In this document: positions 1-11,065 of the stretch, piece by piece
Layout: every line of letters begins with the position of its first letter
Numbering within the stretch: the first letter of the stretch is position 1
Origin: Carposina sasakii
Lineage: Eukaryota; Arthropoda; Insecta; Lepidoptera; Carposinidae
Length of the DNA stretch: 64,000 nt
Direction of reading: 5' to 3'
NCBI GenBank assembly: GCA_014607495.2
Contig: CP053154.1
Coordinates: 12,090,001-12,154,000 of the forward strand
Notes under the pieces: model-generated
What the model saw: only the letters and a program-made list of their open reading frames with translations
What the model was told of the DNA's origin: nothing
Database searches by the model: none
Program-made: the position numbers and the translations under genes

Positions 1-84
1 CAATGTACTAAATTTTTTATACTGGTATATATCTTCGCTTAGCACATGGCGTATTGCTTAAAGAGATAGTGTATATTGTTACAA

Positions 85-235
85 TAAACTGAATATAAAA
101 ATAATTCTAATGCTTTATTGTACACAGTAAAGTTTTCACAAATAAAGTTTATGACAAAGAAAATGTACAAAGGCGTGCTTATCTCTAAAAGAGATTTCTT
201 CCAGCAAACCAATCGTGAAAGAGAAATTAACATAA
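85..235 (-). mobile_element. Retroelement 3' tail fragment
   Basis: The stretch with CTTTATTGTACACAGTAAAG, then AAATGTACAAAGGCG and paired short motifs around AAAAGAGATTTCTTCCAGC, matches a tail I recognise as dispersed in Lepidoptera. A related fragment, with TTTATTGTACACAATAAAG, occurs at 50655-50715. No coding part remains. Confidence 0.5.
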
Positions 236-2066
236 GAGGTAGGTATGTGTAAAAATACGTACTATGATGCTTTTTCATGATCAACGATAGAAGGTTTTAT
301 GTATCAAGAATTATGTATGTATTTGCATTAAATATAGACCGCGCTAGACAAATAAAAAAGAATATTCCATATACGATAAGTGATCTTAATAAAACTTAAT
401 AATACGCGTCTTATTGCGTAAGACGCAGGGCATAGATAGAGCAAGGTCATGAAGAGAATGCACAGAGGAGGTACTCTAACAAATGTTCGTTTATACGGCG
501 CGTTTAAAGCATTTCGTTATATGCAATTAGTTTTATAGTTTGAAAGGAGTCCACAATTCTATCTGAATGAAAATTGTTTATTAGATTAATCGCATCAGAA
601 ACCGCAGCATCGAAAGCATCGTCAATAGCAAGTTTTATTTTCTTTATTTGTTAAATTAAGTTTCGACCGCAATTGTTACGAACTGTAGTCATCATCGCAT
701 CCTGCCATTGCGAAGGTAAGATACGTAAAAAAAGGAAGCACGTAAATTTTTCATACTCCATTACTCAGCAACTTTGCTTTATTTTTGTGATTGCAACTAC
801 GACATTGATTTTCCCAGCTCCGATTAACATTTGCTTCATGAGCAAGGCCTACTTGTCAAGTTCTTCAATTTATTGGTAGATATAAACAGAATTGAATATT
901 TTCACATCTTATACGTTATACGTAATAAGAACGGTTTTAATTTAACCTTGGGCACGACGAGACGTTATTTTACTACAGTTGAATGAGAAAATTATAGGTA
1001 CCATCAGAACAATAAACTTGATATGTACTTAAGTACAATTAACTACATATATTGGTTACATTGCAAGTACCTTGTATGTATTCTGTAATTTCAATTTAAA
1101 TATTTTTTTAAATTAATGAACAAAAAAATATGTAAACATTTTTTTTACCTACTAGCAATTTATATAGGTACTTAAACCTGTTGTGTAAACTTTACAAAAG
1201 TAAAGACTAATAATTAAGTAATTACCAATCATATTTGTTAAACGCTTTAAATTCCCAATGAGTAAATTAACGTTAACTTTTGTCTGTTTAATTACTATTT
1301 CCATTAGTCAGTTGACTGACCGATAAGAAATATAACTACAACAGTCCGTTGATATAATATTACACAACTTTTAATGTATTGTATGTTTACAATAGGCTAT
1401 AAAATATTATGGTTTTTCCATGTTTTAGCAGTATGTACCATTTATTTACTTACAAAGAGTAAAGAAATTGAATTTTTCAGTATTTTTCTTCAATTTAAAA
1501 TATTAAAGACCTAGCCATCGCGATGAATAGTAGTACTTACAAACCTTTTAACGGCTATACGACTCTCTCTTTACCTCTGAAACATTGTTAATGGCTTTTA
1601 GAAGATTACAAACTTAGATAGTTTCTTAAATAAAATGCTAATAAAAGCAATGAAGAAAAGCCGAAGTCATTTTGGGAAAACATCTAATGGTATTTACGTA
1701 GCTTACTTCTATAGGTAGGTACCCAAGATTATCAAGGTTTCGGCTGATGCAAATCATGTCAGCGCAATTTTATGTGTATGTAGTTTTATATTCTATCCCT
1801 TTACTTGCTCGTGGCAATCGCAGTAAAACTGCAATCTCTATCGTGCCGTATTGATAAGATAACATCACTTACCTATTTCTAAAACCAGTCTTTTAATACA
1901 AATTCAGAAGTGTATTTTATTGCTTTGGGCTTATTAGATGAAGCTATAGCTTAGACATGGATGAATTATGCATTATTGATAATTTGTAAATAGAATATGA
2001 AGTTGGACGCGCTACAATTTTGTTATTTGTATACTCGTATGTTTACCTGTCGAGAATAATTTGGTT

Positions 2067-2249
2067 CGGCCCCCTGATTACGTAAAAGCAATAGCAAAGC
2101 CGAAAATTGTACAATATTCGCCTTGAAATGTTAAAGTTCCTTTGAAATTCATTTTACGTAATACGAATTTGACAAGCAATCAGCGATTTTTGTAAAATTT
2201 TCGCTATCGCTTTGATTTTGCTAGTTAGGTAATAAGGGGGCGGGGTCGC
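2067..2249. mobile_element. Small inverted-repeat element (MITE-like)
   Basis: The ends are imperfect inverted repeats of about 45 bp. The left end reads GGCCCCCTGATTACGTAA and the reverse complement of the right end reads CGCCCCCTTATTACCTAA, followed by shared AGCAAA..GCGAAAATT. A 7-bp direct repeat, TTTGGTT, flanks it (2060-2066 and 2250-2256). The size suits a non-autonomous DNA transposon; the superfamily is unclear. Confidence 0.5.
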
Positions 2250-3514
2250 TTTGGTTATACATATGGTGACTACCAACAGGTGCAAGAACCTGAATGTTTA
2301 AATACCCTGTAACTATGTCTGAATTCATCCAAGAGTTCCCATAACATATCAATTTTATTTATAAGAATACTTTTGATTACCTAAGTATTTTGAAAATTAT
2401 GTAAAATACAATGGAAAGAAAAGATATGGTTGAGAAGGGAGGTTTGAAATAGTAGTTTTAACTATCTGAAAATATGAAATAAGTATTTTTTTGCCTAGTG
2501 TAAAATTAGGAAGTACAGTTCAAGTAAAGGATTACCTAATTCCGTACATCGCATCATTGTATCTATAAAGTTGCAAACAACAGGCAAAATTTCAAAATAA
2601 ACTTTGAACACGCGTTACGAGAAACCGGCACTATTACATCAAACAACCTGTTATTATTTACGTACGCATTAAACTTGAGTCACAAAACATAATACTATCA
2701 TTTTCAATATAGGTAGGTACGATTAATTACGATCTACATCGCTTGCTTATAATGGGTAAAATCAATGGAAGTGTACACAGTACGATTATTAAAAAGCAGC
2801 TGATAGGAAGGCCAGTTTCAATAGGACTTGAATGGGACATTAACCTGCGTCGAAAATAGAACAACATCAGCTTGAGAGATCAACAACCGATGGAATTGAT
2901 ATTTGGGGACCTAATTGTGTTGTGGGTGAAGCAATAATGAGTTACAACGTTATAACTTATTTAGGTTTTCTTTTGTTGGTCAGAATAGCGAAAAATGAGG
3001 CATGTTCTGAATTATGACCTGATACAAAATGTGTGAGTCTAACATCTCTGACATGGTTAGAAAGCTTTCTAAACTTGTCACACGTCTCATAATCAGCCTT
3101 CTTGCATCCATTCGCCTAGATCGCATATAATTTTGCGATGCGTTAAGCAGTATTGTGAATGTTCTTGATATTTTTACTAAGTAATATTATTTTTAAAGCC
3201 CTGAACACATGTTTTTAACTCATTTCATTGTCATTCCACTCGAATTTTAATTTGTGTTTCTTGACTATTAGCATGCTGTCCGTGCGTAGGTATATACAAA
3301 AGATAACACGGAATTGTCTGATGTTTAAAAAACTTCGCCGTTTCAACACCTCATAAATGTTAAACATTACAGCGCGGAACAACAACCGTTAATACGAGTG
3401 AACTTCGCTTATGTGCGCATGATCGTAACCTATAAACATTCGAGTATAATATTGCGCTCACGACGCGCGGCGTGCATCGTATAAACCTAGTAAATAAAAC
3501 TTTACACCACTTAC

Positions 3515-3797
3515 CGGGCCCATAAAATCGTTTCCCTTTGGTGACATCAAATATTGTTCCATTTACTGCAAGCATGACCCTTCCAGAAGGATCATTGCCG
3601 TCGTATTTAGCTAGCTCCGCAACTGTGAGGTCTTTCCGAATCTTGGGCAACGGTGGCGGTGGCGGCTTATAGGGCTCTTCCCCTTCGAACTTCGACTTTA
3701 TAATTTTGTAGAGAAGGTACACTATGAATAGCACCAACACCAAATTCACTGGGCTAGTTAACTCCTCCCAGAAACCGGGTTCGCTCTCGGTTGTCAT
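3515..3797 (-). CDS. PGRMC1: PGRMC/MAPR first coding exon
   Basis: This is the first coding exon of a membrane-associated progesterone receptor component, a cytochrome-b5-like haem-binding protein of the ER and other membranes that partners P450s and takes part in sterol metabolism. The 94 complete codons show an acidic N-terminus, one membrane segment (about residues 17-33, rich in V, L, I), a proline run (44-49) and the start of the cyt-b5-like fold. That part includes DLTVAEL, KYDGNDP, MLAVNGTIFDVTKGKRFYGP. Tyr92 corresponds by position to human Tyr107; the haem-ligand tyrosine expected after GPxGP would be in the next exon. The ATG has an AAAC context. The exon ends one base into a Gly codon at a GTAAGT donor, fitting the family's FYGP-G junction. 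Open-frame readthrough past the donor gives unrelated residues. Family assignment is firm; paralogue naming (PGRMC1 or PGRMC2) is not meaningful in insects. Confidence 0.93.
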
Positions 3798-3960
3798 GTT
3801 TCTTTACGCGTGCTGTATCGCCAAACACTTGGTGTATACTGGCTGAATATAAGTGAGCCGTTATCAAGTATACACGCTAAGGTCAACGTGTATCGTGTAG
3901 TCGATTGCTTATTAATGCAGTGTCACTGTTAGTCAATGTCAGGATCGTCTGGCTGTATGT
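3798..3960 (-). promoter_or_regulatory. Likely PGRMC 5' UTR and promoter
   Basis: This is the sequence directly upstream of the PGRMC start codon, so it should contain the 5' UTR or promoter unless there is an upstream non-coding exon. I see no convincing TATA box. It is less AT-rich than the flanks. The transcription start cannot be placed from sequence alone. Confidence 0.3.
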
Positions 3961-4499
3961 AAAAACATTTGGATGGAAATAGACGCGTTAGGATGTGGGT
4001 ATAACGTTAACACTTTTAGCACTTATGATACTAAAATCTTAGTACTAATGCAATAGATGGCTTTAGCCCATCCACGTATAGATTTTAGTAGTCCAATTTT
4101 ACATTAAGTGTAGGTACCTATCTAAATTGAAGTGGGACAGACCACTTTTATTAGCTCACGCGGTGACCTAGATAGGGTAACAACCATTAAAAAAACGAAC
4201 TAGTCTAGTTTAAAAAAAAGTTTTGATTTAATTGTACCTATATTTTATGTTGAATCATTATTATTTCATTATACTAATTCTTGATAAGAAATTTATAGAA
4301 TTATTCTTAATTGTAATCATGACAATACTATTTCTGACCTAATATTTTCTAGGATATTGCATATTTTTTTGTGCTGATGCGAGTCTTCACTAGAATGTAT
4401 TATATTCTAGTGTGTATATTATTATATATGAGCTGCAATATAGTGAATATATTATATGAGCTGCATCTCCTGTGCATTATGCATGTCGTAAGAGTCAAC
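3961..4499. other. Intergenic, nothing recognised
   Basis: AT-rich sequence upstream of the PGRMC promoter. It includes a short direct repeat of ATATTATATGAGCTGCA around 4420-4465, but no gene or known repeat. Confidence 0.5.
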
Positions 4500-4680
4500 T
4501 AAGGAACAGGGGCAATCTCTCAGGCGATGACCTAGCAGTTTATCACGGACACTGATCATTTATCATGACTCGTTTCATTTAACGTGGCTGTGGGGTGTCC
4601 TTTATGATCCTGCAATTCTGATTCTGGGTACCCCATTTCTGGAATACAGACGTAAATTATTGTATTTATTTAATGATTGA
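4500..4680 (+). mobile_element. SINE-like repeat, CTCAGGCGATG family
   Basis: The order of motifs is CTCAGGCGATG, GTGGCTGTGG, ATCCTGCAATTCTG, TACCCCATTT, then TTGTATTTATTTAATG. The same order recurs at 29860-29990 and, split, at 33285-33345 plus 33795-33905; the tail motif alone is at 9105-9155. The recurrence supports a dispersed short retroelement. I see no intact A/B boxes in this copy. Confidence 0.55.
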
Positions 4681-4888
4681 TTTATTACAGATTTTTTCAT
4701 GGGACGATTAGTTACTTCGTTTGTCTCCCTTTCGACAGTAGAAAGACTATGGTCGAACACGATGTTTTATTTTAAATAGTATATAAAAACGCGCTCTGAT
4801 TAACACCTATGCAGTTTGACGATTTATACGGGAAATAACTCACGGGACTATATAATAATTTAAGTTCCGGTTGTTTGGAAGTTATTTA

Positions 4889-4987
4889 GTATTTTATCCC
4901 GGGAAAATGTTTTTATCCTGGATAATTTCGACATTTTGTTTTTTCTGTAGTCCACGCGAATGGAGCGGAGTCGCGTGCTTCCACTAG
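4889..4987 (+). mobile_element. Helitron-like 3' end, truncated
   Basis: This is the 3' end of the Helitron-like family whose fullest copy is at 23186-23507: TCGACATTTTGTTTTTTCTG, TAGTCCACGCG, then a degraded hairpin and CTAG followed by T. The 5' part is missing. A tRNA-headed SINE begins only about 12 bases away on the other strand. Confidence 0.6.
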
Positions 4988-4998
4988 TATATAAATAA

Positions 4999-5125
4999 TA
5001 TTAATAAATGGATTTTTTTTACCCGAGTGAGACTTGAACTCACGACCTCTCGCACACCGTGCTGTGCTGTGACCAACTGAGCTACCGGGTAATTTGACTC
5101 GGATAACGAACTTGACCATCTCTTT
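4999..5125 (-). mobile_element. tRNA-derived SINE, CCGGTAG family
   Basis: Read on the minus strand it has a tRNA-like head with ACCCGGTAGCTCAGTTGG (A box) and GAGTTCAAGTCTCACTCGGGT (B box and acceptor pairing). Both flanks match the copies at 31625-31812 and 62051-62242, namely GAGATGGT..TTCG before and TCCATTTATTAATA after. A shared flank on both sides argues for a SINE instead of a tRNA gene. Confidence 0.6.
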
Positions 5126-5213
5126 TAAACTTTAATATTTTTATATCATTTACATAATGTTTTATTAGCAAAATGCATATGTAGAGTTAAAAAAATGTAG
5201 ATTATGTGAATAT

Positions 5214-5264
5214 GACAGTCATGCTTATTTTGCATGACATAGTCATGCTTATTTTGCATGACAA
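5214..5264. repeat. Two tandem 25-bp palindromic units
   Basis: The unit GTCATGCTTATTTTGCATGA is repeated twice with a short spacer. Each unit is itself an inverted repeat (TCATGC..GCATGA). No function is evident. Confidence 0.7.
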
Positions 5265-5635
5265 AGCAGATACGAGTATTGTTTTTGACTAAGGTTTTTG
5301 ATTAGAAATGTATTAGAGTGATCTATAACATGCTTCAAAGTAATTTTATTTTTAAATAAATGAAAAGTTACATTTATACCGTTAGATGAATAAAAAAACC
5401 TTAAATCTAGGACATATTGCCTTAATTTAACTTCGTTTTCCGTATATCTAGCTCTTTATGTATTTTAATTTGTTTTAAAATAATTATTCATGTAGTTAAT
5501 TTAATAGTGGTTCAATTATTAGAATCCCATACCAATTCCTTGATATATTATATTTCGGTATGTTTCTTAGTATTATTGCATATTTTCTTTTTTTTATTAT
5601 TGCATATAGTATGCTATAATAAATATGCATGGTTT
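5265..5635. other. Intergenic, nothing recognised
   Basis: AT-rich sequence with no coding or repeat signal that I can identify. Confidence 0.5.
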
Positions 5636-5637
5636 TG

Positions 5638-5759
5638 ACATGGTCGCGGGCGTCGGTTGGATGCAGGCTGCTTCCGACCGGTCGGAGTGGAGGTTGTTGG
5701 GGGAGGCCTATGTAAAACAGTGGACTTCTCAGGGCTGTAAATGATGATGATGATGATAT
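5638..5759 (+). mobile_element. RTE-like non-LTR 3' end
   Basis: This is a heavily 5'-truncated copy of the RTE-like element best seen at 9197-9785. It begins inside the motif encoding VAGVGWMQAASDR and ends with CAGGGCTGTAA and a (GAT)n tail. The coding remnant matches the last residues of the RT ORF, ending at TSQGCK. Confidence 0.8.
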
Positions 5760-6465
5760 ATATAATATTTTAAAGAGCATATTGTTACATATTTAAATAA
5801 TGTTTAGTTCACGTGCCGTGTATTATTTAAATATATGAATATCAAGCCAAAATGTATGTGAAATAATATATTGGATGTACTCGTATTAACAATTCAAATA
5901 CCCATATTCGGAGTGCTGCTCGGCGGTAACCGAAGTTATGAAGAATGCATCTAGACAGTATTAAATAAAATGGACTTATTTTCATATACCTATATTATAA
6001 GAGTACTTTTCTACCTTTTCAAAGGTAGAGTTAGTAGGATTATTTAGATGCAATATGATTTTAAAGTTTCATGGATAGAGCTTACACTATCGATAAATAC
6101 ATACAACGCGAACATAGGTATTTGTATTGCGAAAATGGAGAAGTCAGAAGGATCAGGAAGTCAGCAGGATCACGACAGAGATTCCATAGCCACGTTTAGT
6201 ATAGCGAGGTTAGATTTAATTTTCAGTAACAAGTTGATATCTCATGAGAGAAATAAAAAATCTATGATAATAAACTAGGTTTCAAATTATGTTCCGATTT
6301 TTGTTCTTGTAACAGTTATTAACTAACGCAATAATAAATCTGCAACGTAAAATGAAATTTCAATATGGCCAGGAACTGCGAGCGATGCAATGCGGTGCGA
6401 TTGGTTTAGTTTTGACGGGAAATAACCACTGTCGATGTCGGTCGGTCGCGAAAGCAAATTATAGT
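5760..6465. other. Intergenic, nothing recognised
   Basis: No gene is supported. The open frame at 6048-6278 has no recognisable domain and no splice or promoter support. Confidence 0.45.
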
Positions 6466-6503
6466 AATCATGGATCCGGTAAAATCCAGGTGCACAATAA
6501 AGT

Positions 6504-6714
6504 CTCGAGCACACCGAACGCGTATGCGTACACGTAAGCGTAGACGTACACGTACCTCTGAATTGTAATGTATGGAACTGTATAGGCACGGGCAGACCGG
6601 ATGCGTATGCGTAGACGTAAGCATAGACGTCAAGCGGTGACAGTTCCATACATTACTTAGAGGTACGTGTACGTCTACGCTTACGTGCACGCATACGCAT
6701 CCGGCGTGCTCGAG
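6504..6714. repeat. 211-bp foldback palindrome
   Basis: Arms 6504-6581 and 6640-6714 are inverted copies with about four mismatches and one 3-base gap. A third, same-sense copy of part of the arm lies in the loop at 6594-6633. The arms are rich in CGTA, GCGT and ACGT steps, so they are nearly alternating purine-pyrimidine. Weaker inverted similarity (CATGGAT) extends to 6469 and about 6735. It could be a foldback transposon or a recent palindromic rearrangement. The arginine-rich open frames here are by-products of the repeat. Confidence 0.8.
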
Positions 6715-7082
6715 GCTTAAAATGTATCCATGGAATTAATAGGTAAGACCATTGTATTCTTTCATGTTTTATTTGTTCACCGCCAAAGGCACGGCGCCAA
6801 CCATTTTCATAGCCATTCGGATTCTCGAACCCGTTATTAAAATTATTTTGTATCTGATTAACAAATGTTAGTTCTGTGCCGATGCGGGGTTTAATTAGAT
6901 TCATCATCTATCTATAGTAAGAGTTACGTATTAAGAATTCACGGGCGTTCTTTCAGGCCTAGTAACTTATCATTGCTCTTTTACATCTGCCCTGGCTTTG
7001 CGTACATTCACATTTATGATTAGGCTTCTTCGTGATACTGCAGATTTGGATACACCAATTTGGGCACACAGTCGCTTGTATA

Positions 7083-7519
7083 CAGGGTGTGGGTGACAGC
7101 CTGGCAAATACTGAAATGCTGATTAAGTACCATTATGGTAAGTTATACGACAGTGTTATTACTCGCAGGAAATGCATTTTTGATTTGATTAGCAGTAATG
7201 TTCGTTTTCCGCGCCAATTATATCGGGCGATCTTTTTACGTTAAATGTGCTTATTTGTTATTGTTGGATACATTTATGTTTTTTGGATTACTTGTGACTC
7301 TCTATTAGGGTTGAGGGAAACTATTTCAAAATTATTTATTGTCTAAAATTTTATTTCGAAATTATTATCTAAGGCCTAATTAATTAAACGAACTAATTTT
7401 TTGTTCCTGATAAAATAAAATAAAATTCGGAAAATTTTAGAATTATCGACGAATTATGAGTTTTTGACTCAGAATTAAGTCACCATATCAATATTTGCGT
7501 GGCTGTCACAAACACCCTA
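7083..7519. mobile_element. TIR MITE with TA target site
   Basis: The left end reads CAGGGTGTGGGTGACAGCC and the reverse complement of the right end reads TAGGGTGTTTGTGACAGCC. Both continue with GCAAATA. TA dinucleotides flank both ends. The CAGGGTG terminus and TA site resemble other elements here (18798-19171, 32104-32483 and 56740-57014), but the interior is different. There is no transposase, so it is a non-autonomous element. Confidence 0.7.
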
Positions 7520-7739
7520 TATGTACGGTTAACAAAAGCTCTGCTCTAAAGGCTTTTGTTCATGCTAAAGCGCTATCAGTTGCACCAAACAGCTATACTC
7601 CGGCTACCGAATATTCCGTTTTTAGCCGAATCAATATCGAACGAAACGCATTGTTTTTTTTTTCATATTCCGCTAATGCTTTGTCTGAAACGCAGCTGGA
7701 ATGGAAGTGAGCGAAATACATCAGTAATATTTTTTTTTA

Positions 7740-7972
7740 CTAGTGGACGCCCGCGACTCCGACCGCGTGGACTACAGAAAAAACAAAATGTCGAAATTAT
7801 CCGGGATAAAAACATTTTCCCGGGATAAAAAGTAGTATTTAAATGGGACCTATCACAATATATTCCTGAAAACTGCATCGAAATCGGTTCAGCCGTTTCT
7901 GAGATTAGCGTGCACAAACGCACAGACAAATCGACAAAAATTCCAAAAATCATTGTTTTGGGTACTATTGCG
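7740..7972 (-). mobile_element. Helitron-like element, 5' truncated
   Basis: In sense orientation (minus) it ends with GTCCACGCGG, an arm like GTCGCGGGCGTCC, then ACTAGT. That is the CTAG terminus preceded by a hairpin expected of Helitrons. The interior carries GAAATCGGTTCAGCCG and CACAAACGCACAGACAAA on the plus strand, shared with five other copies. The 5' terminal part (TCTATAT..) is missing. Confidence 0.65.
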
Positions 7973-9104
7973 CTGGCTCTTATCAAAACCGCTTAGAATG
8001 TAACTAACGGTTATCATCAAATACAATTCAGATAACAAGTCAAAATTTCAAAGTGAATAAGTGTTGAAAATTTAACTTTACTCCCACAGTAAAGGCATCA
8101 ATGTATCTTGCATTACAAAGTTAGCCCAAGTTTGGAATCTGTAATGTTTAAATGCACTCAATCCGGTTTGTCGGTTAAATAATAATCTGTGTCCACTGTC
8201 GTAATGACGCAAACCGAAATTAATTACTTTCAACCCAATTTAGAGCAGAATTTTCCAATGAACATAAATACTTAGGTATTTATATATATACAACTCAGGA
8301 ATGTTCATACAATCTGAAAAAAAAACATGTGAATTTGAATCTCAAATTTTGTGAAAAGTTTCACATACTCTTTTTGTTACAACCAATATAATAAAATTGT
8401 GCCAATTTTTTTTACCAATGATAAATACGTCAAATTCTATCTGAATCGATAAGTAACAAACATCGAATTAAATTTTAGTTAGACGACATGACAACAACTT
8501 CGTCATCTAATAGGGGAGCTGCCTAGTCGTGTCGTGATCGTTTCATCTAGTGGAAAGCCGAGCCATACTATTTTTTACATTTTTGCTTCCAAAAAGCCGT
8601 GGTTGTGTCGTGACCGTGGACGTGTCGTTGTCTTGTCGTATGGTGAAAAAACAATGCTTAATATGATAGTGGAATAGGTTGAATCATTGACGTAAACATT
8701 ACAATGGAAACTCACCCTGTGCCACTCAGAATACGAGTACGTCTGCAAAGTAATCGGACAAGTTGAGGACTGTTTGCAGTTTGCGGTGCTGATAGGAGGT
8801 GTTATGACTGCCGACTGTCTCGCAACCAAATTGTCTTCATTAAAGCTACTGGCTTGAGCTACTATATGTATAAAGTACTTTTAAAATGATTAATCTTCTT
8901 TAGGCTTAGACCAAGAAACTTAAAAAAAGTATTTTAGCAGTGACGTAAATCATCTTAGTATTTTAGTGCAGTTTTTATAAACCATAGGTACTTTTAAGTT
9001 TTATAAGCGAATTTAAATTAATTCACAGAGAAAAAACAAAAAAACCTAAGAAGAAGACTACTGTTTGCAACCTCCTTATTCTTGGGTTAAAAGGAAGTTT
9101 CCTT
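7973..9104. other. Intergenic with MITE fragment
   Basis: At 8292-8380 is one arm of the 56740-57014 MITE family (GGAATGTTCATACAAT, then TTGAATCTCAAATTTTGTG). Weak inverted similarity between 8480-8505 and 8625-8640 (ACGACATGACAACAAC) is noted. No gene is visible. Confidence 0.45.
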
Positions 9105-9155
9105 ATGATACTTCAGCTCTGGCTACGCCATTTCGGGAACACTGTATTATATAAT
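9105..9155 (+). repeat. Tail fragment of CTCAGGCGATG SINE-like family
   Basis: It has the motif CTCTGGCTACGCCATTTCGG followed by GAACAC, as in the copy at 33795-33905. An adjoining motif, ATATCAAGTAATTTAATAAG, recurs at 44986-45005. Confidence 0.45.
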
Positions 9156-9196
9156 AATATCAAGTAATTTAATAAGGTATACATAACAACGTCCAT

Positions 9197-9785
9197 GTGC
9201 CGCCCACTCCTGTACTGGTTGGGAGCTCGATGCTTGAAGTTGTTGACGAGTATGTTTACCTGGGACAGACGGTCAAACTAGGTAAGTCCAACTTTGAGAA
9301 GGAGGTAACTCGGCGAATCCAACTCGGCTGGGCAGCGTTCGGGAAACTACGAAGCTTATTTGTGTCCAAGATACCCCAGTCCTTAAAGACGAAGGTATTC
9401 AACCAGTGCATGCTGCCGGTAATGACCTACGGTGCTTGGGATCTCTCTGCGTGATCGAATCAGAAATGAGGAGATCCGCAGACGTACAAAGATCACCGAC
9501 ATAGCTGAACGATCCAGCAAGCTGAAGTGGCAATGGGCAGGGCACATAGCTCGAAGAACTGATGGCCGATGGAGTCAGAAAGTTCTAGAGTGGATACCAC
9601 GTATCGGCAAGCGCAGCGTGGGAAGGCCACCCGCGAGGTGGACGGATGACCTGGCCAAGGTTGCGGGCGTCGGTAGGATGCAGGCTGCTTCCGACCGGTC
9701 GGAGTGTAGGTCGTTGGGGGAGGCCTATGTCCAACAGTGGACTTCTCAGGGCTGTAAATGATGATGATGATGATGATGATGATGA
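9197..9785 (+). pseudogene. RTE-like reverse transcriptase C-terminal relic
   Basis: This is the 3' end of an RTE-like non-LTR retrotransposon, the longest copy in the window. The first frame reads VVDEYVYLGQTVKLGKSNFE through the YLG and QLGWAAFGKLRSL motifs to MTYGA. A second frame then covers ISLRDRIRNEEIRRRTKITD, KLKWQWAGHIAR, VGRPPARWTDDLAKVAG and ends TSQGCK. The frame break sits where roughly 25 codons usually found between YGAE and LGISLRDR are missing; the join is at a GCT shared by both sides, suggesting a microhomology deletion. The 5' end is truncated, so endonuclease and RT catalytic domains are absent. The element ends in (GAT)n at 9760-9785. It is not functional. Confidence 0.88.
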
Positions 9786-11065
9786 TACATAACATAATTA
9801 TATTGAATATTTCTTTAAAGGCATAATCATATTTAACATAATACTTATTTACAAACTTAATATCTAATTGTATTTGTTTAACTATTGATGCTTACGGCCC
9901 GTTGCCGAGCGTACCCGGTCCGAAGGTCCCCATCACGCCGCGTTTCTACGTTGGATGGCGAGTGAGATCCTTATATATATATTATGTATATATATTCGAA
10001 AATATGTACAGTAAAAACGTACAAACTCAGTGAAAAAGACTGCGTCGATTAGTCTATTTAATTAATTTTCTAAAAAGGGATGCTTTAACATTTTTGCCTT
10101 TTCACTATCAATATGTAGTTATGTAAAATTTAATCATTTTCTCACTATGGTTTAAAATTCAGATTTTAGTTATTTCCCGTTTATTATAAAGGGACATTAG
10201 GGAGGCAACGGATTTAACGGATGTAGGTAATATAACTGACAAATAACCCCGCCACAGTGCACAAGCAGCTGCTGAAGTAATATTTTCCAGAAAATTCTCT
10301 ACAATCTCCCTGCTACGTGACAGGTCGGGAGCTGCGTCAGTTTCGTGATTTACTGAATATGGTTTGTTATAAGTACTTACTAAGATTATAGGTAGGTAAA
10401 TGCGAAAGTTTGTGAGAGTTCATGTATTCTCTTTCATGCAAAAACAACTGAATGGATTTTGATGAAACTTCCCAGGTAAGCAGCTACAGCTTATATAGCC
10501 TATGTAGCTTATATACAGCCTATATAGCTTATATACATGTATATGTCTAGAGTCCGATAATAGATAATGGCTTTTTTTCTTCCCGTTTTTTAAAATTTCT
10601 GACTTTCTATACAGGAAGTATTATTCAATAATATTGAATGTTTAATTTACAAATGAATTCTCTATAACTTTTACCGTCAAGTCGCAATCTTTCCAAATAC
10701 AGTAGGTACCAAATACACACCTATAATAGGTAGGTATGTGTGTAAAAGGTGGCCTACATACATTATATAACTTAATGAAAGGAAACTATAAGACTTTTCG
10801 ATTACCCTGAATAATCTGTATACAATTTCCCCGACTATAATCTCCACGATTTCACAGAAACTTAGTTATAAGCAGCGTTTTTAAACAAATCTCTTTGTGT
10901 GAAAGTGACTTGGGAAATGAAACAATTGATGCCAAAAACCTCGATTTTTGCACTCTTTGATAAGACGAAGTCTTGTCTTGCAGGTGCACCTATTCTCAAC
11001 TTCTGTTCACACTGACGATTAAATTGTTTATTAATTGAGGTCACAGTAATATATTAAGATAACTG
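9786..11065. other. Intergenic with short repeats
   Basis: A fragment of a dispersed lepidopteran repeat is at 10400-10471 (GCGAAAGTTTGTGAGAG, AATGGATTTTGATGAAAC). A short tandem array of about 15-bp units (CTTATATA..GCCTATRTAG) is at 10487-10541. A GC-richer patch at 9897-9972 is unexplained. No gene is seen. Confidence 0.45.

Larger units (their letters stand above)
1..3514 (-). other. PGRMC intron 1 (leaves window)
   Basis: This is the inferred intron downstream of the PGRMC first exon. The donor GTAAGT reads leftward from 3514, and no acceptor followed by the conserved next exon (GPY..FAGRDASRG) is visible to position 1. It holds a retroelement tail at 85-235 and a small inverted-repeat element at 2067-2249. 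The rest (240-2060 and 2250-3500) is plain AT-rich sequence with no exon, RNA gene or repeat I could identify. Confidence 0.55.

Noticed and set aside
6352..6690. Arginine-rich open frames on both strands
   Set aside because: They are translations of the foldback palindrome and have no family or start support.
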